A stretch of DNA of 64,000 nt from Oegoconia quadripuncta (lineage: Eukaryota > Arthropoda > Insecta > Lepidoptera > Autostichidae). The notes below the pieces were generated by a model. It was not told where the DNA came from, did no database searches, and was given only the letters and a program-made list of their open reading frames with translations. Positions within the stretch are counted from its first letter, which is position 1. The number at the start of each line of letters is the position of its first letter. Below are positions 57,481 through 64,000 of this stretch, piece after piece. Position numbers and translations under genes: made by a program. The stretch spans positions 15,641,151 through 15,705,150 of the forward strand of contig OX438755.1 in NCBI GenBank assembly GCA_949316235.1, given 5' to 3'.

Positions 57481-57777
57481 TCATCATCAGCCCAATAAAC
57501 ATCCTACTGCAGGGATATAGGCCTTCCCTCGTATAATGAGGGAGTATATAATAAGGGTTGGGGACTTCACATGCCTTTGCATTTTTATTTCTTGGTCATG
57601 CATGTTTCCTCGCGATGTTTTCCTTCGCCATTTTTAGAGAGCAGTCGGATAAATGCACGTAAGTAATTAAATTAAATTAAATTCAACACTCACTGATACA
57701 TGGCCTGCCTGGAAATTGAACCCGGACCTCCTAAATTCTATGAGACCGAGTCTTAACCGCTGAGCCACCGACGCTCC
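57481..57777 (-). repeat. SINE family A, nearly complete
   Basis: Head 'gagcgtcggtggctcagcgg' on the minus strand, shorter (AATTA)n linker at 57665-57683, tail (GATGA)n. Confidence 0.75.
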
Positions 57778-57832
57778 TAATATTCGTATCAATAATCAGT
57801 AATGTATTCCGAATTATATTTTCGCGCAGGAC

Positions 57833-57905
57833 CGATCAGTGTGGAGATCTTTGGGGGAGGCCTTTGTCCAGCAGTCGTCGTCTTTCGGCTGATATGATAA
57901 TTCCG
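57833..57905 (+). repeat. RTE-type 3' terminus
   Basis: 'gatctttgggggaggccttt', 'gtccagcagtcgtcgtcttt', 'cggctgatatgat'; the same end as 3161-3223 in the opposite orientation. Confidence 0.6.
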
Positions 57906-57959
57906 AATCGTCAAGGTAAATTACAATTGTCACATTTGTCAATCATATAAACTTCAGTC

Positions 57960-58292
57960 AACTTCCGTGGCTCAATGTAAACAACATAGGGTTTACGATT
58001 CTGAGGTCGCGGGTTAGATCCCTAGCGGGGTACATGTTTAGTACTCGGTTTGATTGGTGGTAGGGCAGTATAAATATCCGCCTGCTAGCCAGTATGCTAC
58101 CACAATCTTATCTAAATCTGCTACCAAACAGCAATGTTAATAGCATTGTTGTGTTCCGGTTGTCAGAGATAAGAGAGCCAGTTCCCCAAATATTTGGGTT
58201 TCCGGGTCAGTACGCTTCCACCTTCGGCCTCATCTTCCCTTAACATCAGGTGTGATTGAGGTCAAGTGCTAACCTGTTGTGCATAAAGAAAA
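57960..58292 (+). repeat. SINE family B, complete
   Basis: Head 'acttccgtggctcaatgtaa', decayed B box 'gggttagatccctagcggg', body 'tttgattggtggtagggcag', 'ccggttgtcagagataagag', 3' end 'tcaagtgctaacctgttgtg' plus short poly(A). Confidence 0.8.
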
Positions 58293-59149
58293 GTCAAACA
58301 ACATCGCATGGCCAGAGAAAAGTTAGTGGATTACCCAATTAATCTTGTATTTAAGAGGCAAAATGTAGCACAATTTTATGTATCATGCGCGGCTGGCGAG
58401 ACTTGGTGGAAAAAAGCAATTATTTTGCACACCGTTGTTTGTTACTGAAAATGTTGGCCACGTATTTAAAGTGTGTCCTTACGGTGCAATAATGTTTTAA
58501 AATGTATTTTGCTGTATTTTCATACCCCGACGAAAAATTACCATTGTTTTATGTTTTTTTTATGCACATCGAGTACTTGACCTCAATCACACCTAATGTT
58601 AAGTGAAGATGAGGTCGAAGGTGGAAGCGTACTGACCCGGAAACCCCAACATATTTGGGGGACTGGCTATCTTAACATATCTATTTATGGAACCTGTAAA
58701 CTTTTTCTTCCAATCTCCTCTCTTTTCTTTCATATCACCCCCCACACAATCCATCAATTTTATTTTTTGGTGGTGTTCCTATTCCTTTCAACATTCATAT
58801 TCATAACTCTCTTAGTAATATGGGTTTAATCCCTTTACATAACATGTCCATACCAAATCAAACCACTTCCTTTCAACTTTTGTTCAAATCACACACGCAC
58901 ACACACACACATCCACATACACACACATCCACATATACACACACATACACACTCACCCCGTTTTATGTAAATAATTAACACACATTTGTTTACATTTGCA
59001 TATGGAAGGTTGTGGACTAGCGGAACACTGACCATCATATCAAATCAGTTATACATATCAATTTTACTATAACACTTTATAAGGCTTTGTAAATAAAGAA
59101 ATATGTTATTTTAAATAGTTACGTCAAACTACTTCGATATTGATACCAC
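58293..59149. repeat. SINE B 3' part and simple repeats
   Basis: 58553-58672 is a minus SINE B fragment ('gatgaggtcgaaggtggaag'). 58890-58958 is a (CA)n-rich microsatellite. The rest has no feature. Confidence 0.5.
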
Positions 59150-59345
59150 CTTTTTTTTGTTTTTTTTTTTCGCGGGGAAATGCTTTACGCGTACCGCTCG
59201 CCTGGGGGACGACGAGACGGTTATGCGGGACTCCCCTCTCTGTCGGGAGGGATACCAACTAAAACCCCGCGGCGACCTTCCTCGGCATTAGGGAGGACCT
59301 GGGCATGAGCGGCCCCCCCACAAGGGGAGGCCCATTCCCTATTGT
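59150..59345 (-). repeat. GC-rich LINE 3' end
   Basis: Poly(T) at 59152-59171 then 'cgcggggaaatgctttacgc', 'gtaccgctcgcctgggggac', 'ggttatgcgggactcccctc'. Read on the minus strand it is a GC-rich 3' region followed by poly(A). It resembles a 3' end common in lepidopteran genomes; clade uncertain. Confidence 0.55.
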
Positions 59346-60200
59346 ATTACCTAATATTGGATATTGTACCACCTTACCTAACACCAAAAGAAATGTTATT
59401 TTCCTTTCGCTGTATTTTTATTTTCCCCAATATTACCTAGGATAAACGTAGTTCAATCAATCAATCAATTAAATACGCTTTATTGTTTAAATAAGGAAGA
59501 CACATTTAAATATCTTTTAGAAACTAGTGTAGTACTTTTCCTAACTTTCCGTGGACCCGGTAAAGTTCCCTGTAACAGCACATCACTAATCGTGATTACT
59601 CTCCCTTTTCGATATTTTGTTGACATTTCATCTGTTTGCTTTCGTTTCATATGACAGTAGCTGACTGATTGCACCTACCATAATGACTGAGAATCTTGTT
59701 TTCCAATAGCGACGACGTGGCGTAATTAAGAGCTCGATTGGAAACGATGGAAACGTCGACACGAATCGATACTGAAGTAACGAGGGTCGAATTGTCAGTG
59801 TATGTGGAATAATAAGAAACTCACTAATCAGAATGCTCTAGTACAGGTTACAAATTAAAATGGATTACGTATAAGTAATAAAATGTTTCTTATTATTCTT
59901 TTAGTGCTAAAAGAATTATGATTGTAATCAATTTACGAGAAGATGAGGCCGATGGTGGAGGCGCGCACGCACGGAATCTTCAACATATGTAACTCAAACA
60001 ACAGGAACACAGCTACTACTACTAGCTACTAGCAAGTATATCGCTTACTATGATTTACATAAGACGGTGGTCGCTAACCAGGCGGACACTTCAACACTAA
60101 ACAACACGAATCAAGTGCTAAACATGTACCCCGCTGGTAATTGAACCAGCAACCTCCGCAAACGTTACCTGTTTTTTTTTACTTACGTACTTTGTTTACA
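59346..60200. repeat. LINE tail and decayed SINE B
   Basis: 59455-59500 '(caat)n', 'aaatacgctttattgttt' is an inverted LINE tail. 59937-60165 is an old SINE B, minus ('gatgaggccgatggtggagg' ... 'ccgctggtaattgaaccagc'). Confidence 0.45.
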
Positions 60201-60611
60201 TTAAGAAGGTTTATTCAATCCAGTGGCATCCTAAATTGGATAAATAAAGATTTATTTTAAATACAGATTGAATCAAAAAAATCCCTTCTGCACTCGAGAA
60301 GCCTAATACCTAATTATAAATAATAATAGCTTTGATGTTATTTTCCACAATTCGCGGTTTTAAAAAAAGGTTTTTGTCAATAATTTGAAATTCACTAAAA
60401 TAACCGTAATTCAATTAATTTAGGTATTATTTGTAATTTGCTTTAAGAACTCCCTCTATTCCCACTAGTTCAGTAGACCAGTTCAGTTAACTAGACTAGT
60501 GAAACTTTTTTTTTCGCTTGTTCAGTTGTAAATAAGACTAGCTTTTGCATCTGGTTTCTTCGAGTGCAGATGAGAGCAATATTTTTGACTGGACGGATTA
60601 AACCCTCTTAA
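60201..60611. mobile_element. MITE with TTAA target duplication, copy 2 (longer)
   Basis: TTAA at 60201-60204 and 60608-60611. Ends 'gaaggtttattcaatccagt' and 'gactggacggattaaaccct' match copy 1 at 20532-20707. The 403-bp interior includes extra sequence ('ttcgcggttttaaaaaaagg') that in copy 1 lies outside, at 20770-20840. Confidence 0.65.
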
Positions 60612-61194
60612 ATCACAGAAGCCATTATTTATTTAGAGTTTCTTAAATCAAGTCAAACAAGACTTTTTATATCCCAATGAGACTAGCCAAGTTTAATCCA
60701 ACACAAATTTGGGTAGGTTATTCCTACATTTGTAACAGTATTCATTGAATCCTTCAGCTTGGTCTGTACCTTCAGCTTAAGCCACATCGTCATTGGGATT
60801 TGGAAGCTAGTTTAGTCGTATGTAAAGAAGATTTATGAGTAGGTATGTATATAAATTTACTATCTACTAGGTGTTTTGTTTTCATAAATGGTTTTTATTT
60901 TTATTTTTTGTATTTTAGCGTCCTTTCCAATCTCCCTGACCACTTTTTCTGTGATGGCGACCCTTCTAGCTCCTACAGGTTAGGTGAACAGTTGGAGTAT
61001 ACCAGCTCGACCTTTTTGTCATATTTATGGTAATCACACGGACCTTCGCTCCATTTATTCCATACAACCCCAACCTGCATCTAGGCATAGTTTCCCTGTG
61101 CAAAATCTACACAATCGCATAAATATATAATGCTATTCTGCTATTTACTATGATTTTCAAGTCGGTTAAAAAGTACCTCTCGTAATAATACGGT
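60612..61194. other. intergenic stretch, no gene seen
   Basis: No supported feature. Confidence 0.25.
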
Positions 61195-61480
61195 TAAGTT
61201 CGGTTCAGCCCGCGAGGCCGATGCCGCCGCCGATACGCCCAGACAGTAAAGTGCCGCAAATAATCATTATGAGTTTGCGGCACTTGTTTTTGAAACAACG
61301 CAACCCTTGACACCAAAATATTATAAAAGAAGTGTCGGACTTGCTAATCCTAGCTTCAGGCGACCTCAAAGCGGGCGCCGTCTTCGCACAAAAATTCAGT
61401 CAGGCAGTGGGGTAACGTGGCAAGCTTCTGGGCACACTGCAGCAGGTGGGTGAGCTTGAAGCGATACAATTTTTATAGTT
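61195..61480 (+). pseudogene. family I LINE remnant
   Basis: Translation across frameshifts reads ADAAADT, NNHYEFAALVFETT, GDLKAGAVFAQKFSQAVG and GKLLGTLQQ. The order and motifs match 25320-25530. Stops and shifts make it non-functional. Confidence 0.55.
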
Positions 61481-61870
61481 ATGTAAATATAGTATTTTAT
61501 GTTTTCTGAGTAACTGTAAATTTATAAATCTAATGACCATATTACTCTATAGTATATAGGATTACAATGTGCATATCTAGTTTCAGTTCATGTTAAGTTC
61601 GGTATATTATATAACAAGCGCGTTATCATTCTCATCATTCTCGGATCCCTCTTTTATTACACTGAAAGATATGTCGAGAAGATTGTAAGACGATTGTAGA
61701 AATTTTCTTACCTAAAACAGAAAACTGTCATCCGAAATCTGATCAGTAATATTTTTATTTGTTGTACGCAAAATTCCGTTGTAATAATTGTTAATTGCAA
61801 ACAAAGTAAAATTTAACCAAATTAGTTCGATTGAATTGTTTTTTCACTGCAGTTCAATAATTTATAATCA
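61481..61870. other. intergenic stretch, no gene seen
   Basis: No supported feature. Confidence 0.25.
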
Positions 61871-62065
61871 ACAGCTTTACAACGTCCCCACTGTTGGGGC
61901 ATTGCCTCCTCTCACTGTGGGAGGGTTTGGGCCCTAATCCACCACTCGGATCCAGTGTCAGACTAGTGTCTACCTGACAGTCAGTGTTTTTAAGCCGGTC
62001 CTGTAGGCCACCGACTTGACTTAAGGACGGAGTTGCAAACAACGGGCACCGGCTATTTAACATAC
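61871..62065 (-). repeat. SINE family E, 3' part
   Basis: Minus strand 'aaaacactgactgtcaggta', 'gagtggtggattagggccca' and 'ccccaacagtggggacgttg' match the 3292-3602 copy tail. The 5S-like head is lacking. Confidence 0.55.
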
Positions 62066-62284
62066 CCCCCCAAGCACGGAACCACTCGCATTAAAATGTC
62101 AATAGTGGTATTGCTTAACTTCGCCAATCGAAAACAAATAGCGAACTTTGGTAACTGAAACGAGAATACTGCACTTTATTTACTGGGTATAATATTTTAC
62201 CAGTATAAAGAGAAATTCGTAAAATTACAAGAGATTGTTTTTATTACTACAACCGATAGGTATAGTGGAACACTATCCACTACC
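62066..62284. other. short spacer, nothing recognized
   Basis: No feature supported. Confidence 0.2.
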
Positions 62285-62412
62285 CTGTCAGTCTGTCTGG
62301 GGTAAATGTTTATTGTGATGAATACAAACCGCTATCTAGTATCCATAGCGCAAGCTTTGCTTAGTTTGGAACTAGATGTTTGGTGTAAGTATCCAAAATA
62401 TTTATTATTATT
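62285..62412 (+). repeat. SINE family D, headless
   Basis: 'ggtaaatgtttattgtgatg', 'aagctttgcttagtttggaa' and (ATT)n tail in SINE D order. Confidence 0.6.
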
Positions 62413-63320
62413 ATTATGGAAATTAAATAAATATTTATTGTAATATAGATAGAACACAAATTGTATCTTCCTTTAGACCAGAAATAATATTAAAGTTAAG
62501 AAAGCATTTAAAGGTCGAATCGTGACTATTTCGTTCTATTTATGGCCCCGTCTCTTCCATTGATTGGCCAATGTTATCAATTACCTGGACCTTTTATCAA
62601 TCTAGATATACGACAGATGAAATAGAAATGTCGAATAAGGATATTAGAAATACGCTGAGTAAACGGACGAAATAGAATGACTTGAAAATTAAGTTTATCA
62701 CAACAAACTAATGGACGAACACAAAGCACTTAGAAGTTGACTTAAGGTTTGAAATTTGGATTATGAAGTGTTGTTTTAGTGGAAATCAACACTGTCAAAG
62801 TCCAAATTATTGACAAGTAAAATTGGAAAGCATGAATAATTGAAAAGGCGAAATTTGCCAAAATAGGGATCCTATCTCTATCCCCGAAATTAATTACATA
62901 TTGACGTCTTTATTTACGGATCCTCTCTGTAAGTAATCTTCAATAATAAAAGAAATTATCAAAATCGGTTCACAACAGAATAAAAATGTAGTCGAATGTG
63001 AAATCTAATTTTTTTAATAGGTTAAAAATTACTTTCTTTTTTTAACAGTTGTCCAAGTAGGCCAACATTATTATCTGTCGAGTAAAGTTGGATTAAATTA
63101 CTTTGTAAACAACCATTATCTCATAAATACTGTCAAGTTAGTAATAAATATTTTTTTACACAAATTATGTTTTTGGAGTCGAAACATAAAACATACACAA
63201 AAAAATATAAATTCTAGTTAGGCAATGAGGCCAGCCTTCTCGGTACGATCCCACCAACCAGGGGCCTGGGACAAGTTTTTTATTTGTGTGTCTTTAAAAA
63301 AAAAATGGTATCATATCCAT
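62413..63320. other. mostly single-copy intergenic DNA
   Basis: No supported gene. 62520-62690 shows repeated 'aaatagaa' words around a GC-balanced core, no further reading. Confidence 0.25.
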
Positions 63321-64000
63321 CTTTCTTTCCATCAGGTGAAATTGTGGTCAAACGCGAATCTAGTCAATCATACACAAAAATATTGGGTGATTTCGTGCGT
63401 CTGTTTTTGCGTGCGACTTTCCACTAAAGCGCTTATCCCCGCCATCCTAGTTTTATGAAATCTAATTAGGAATGCTAATTGGGCAATTGGAAGATAGGGA
63501 GCGCCTATTACACCATCATAAATGCAGAGACTAATTCGGCATACATTGCTGGTTGAAGTAAGGATATTTGAATTAACTGGACCAAGCAACTCAGCAATAT
63601 GCCGAATTAATATCAGCATTTAGGATGGAAATAGTGCAGTCGGGACCTTCCAGTCCACTAAATCGGAATCTAACTGTTCTAACTTCGATTACCCCTTACG
63701 ATTTCCTAATTAGATTTCCTACGAGTAGGATAGTGTAATAAGCGCTTAAAAAGCATTTACGTGCCACGTGTGCATTTCTGTGTATTTCTAAAGGGGAATG
63801 TTGATTCAAGGTGAGTTCCAAATATTAAAAGTTTAATTTAATATTTTGAACATCCCGACACTAATGTTTGGGATATTCTGACCAACCCATTTGGGATAAA
63901 GATCGTGATGTTATGTATGTATATTAATCCTCCCGTAGTTCATAAATACATAAAGTCACACCTGTTTCCCGTAGGGGTAGGCAGAGACCACAGACTTCCT
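63321..64000. repeat. family F, G and H ends at window edge
   Basis: 63325-63375 family F ('catcaggtgaaattgtggtc'). 63745-63930 family G ('gccacgtgtgcatttctgtg', 'ggataaagatcgtgatgtt'). 63945-64000 family H, inverse ('cctgtttcccgtaggggtag'), continuing past the window. No gene between them. Confidence 0.5.

Noticed and set aside
1..64000. Search for CRISPR arrays, operons, riboswitches and prokaryotic defence genes
   Set aside because: Introns, SINEs, LINEs and MITEs show eukaryotic nuclear DNA; no direct-repeat/spacer array is present.
1..64000. Search for an endogenous virus or an intact transposase or retroelement
   Set aside because: Only 3' LINE ends, RT scraps and a deleted mariner were found; no capsid, envelope, integrase or complete polymerase frame.

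Overview
This looks like a piece of an insect nuclear genome, most likely a moth or butterfly (Lepidoptera). The DNA is AT-rich and almost free of long open reading frames. It has one short-intron gene and is full of dispersed repeat motifs I know from lepidopteran genomes: RTE-type 3' ends reading like 'ggcctttgtccagcagt', (TATG)n-tailed LINE ends, 'cgcgacttcgtccgcg' modules and several tRNA-headed SINEs. The taxon call is inference from these motifs; species cannot be named.

The only convincing host gene lies on the minus strand at 16974-19644. It is the last five exons of a two-pore-domain (K2P/TWIK-type) potassium channel. All four internal junctions obey GT-AG and keep phase, giving 434 residues. 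These hold both selectivity filters (TIGYGN and TIGFGD), M2, M3, M4 and an unusually long M2-M3 cytoplasmic loop of about 220 residues. The exon(s) with the start codon, N-terminus and M1 were not found and should lie at higher coordinates, perhaps beyond the window.

Layout. 1-16250: repeat-rich intergenic DNA with a ~143-bp tandem repeat (about 330-665), LINE 3' ends (5516-6180, 7840-8245, 10078-10372), an RTE 3' end (12610-12828), a Jockey-type RT fragment (13860-14110), SINEs, MITEs and one unexplained 152-codon ORF (13198-13656). 16251-19860: the K2P gene with repeats in its introns and flanks. 19900-25600: MITEs, a 1.39-kb foldback element with ~466-bp arms (21631-23021) and more LINE ends. 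25600-30100: mostly quiet DNA, except a 5S-like SINE split by a GC-rich insert (27224-27930). 30105-33575: one large composite repeat with nested tandem arrays. 33800-52820: SINE copies, an internally deleted mariner (40061-40618), LINE fragments and MITEs. 53772-55850: a long inverted repeat pair with a nested SINE. 55850-64000: dense SINE, LINE and MITE fragments.

No cellular pathway or operon-like system is visible. Apart from the channel gene, the biology here is transposon biology: many small non-autonomous elements, several nested in one another, with only decayed fragments of the autonomous LINEs and mariners that could have moved them. I found no convincing canonical tRNA or rRNA gene, no CRISPR array and no intact viral or transposon gene. 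All repeat family letters (A to N) are local labels made for this window.
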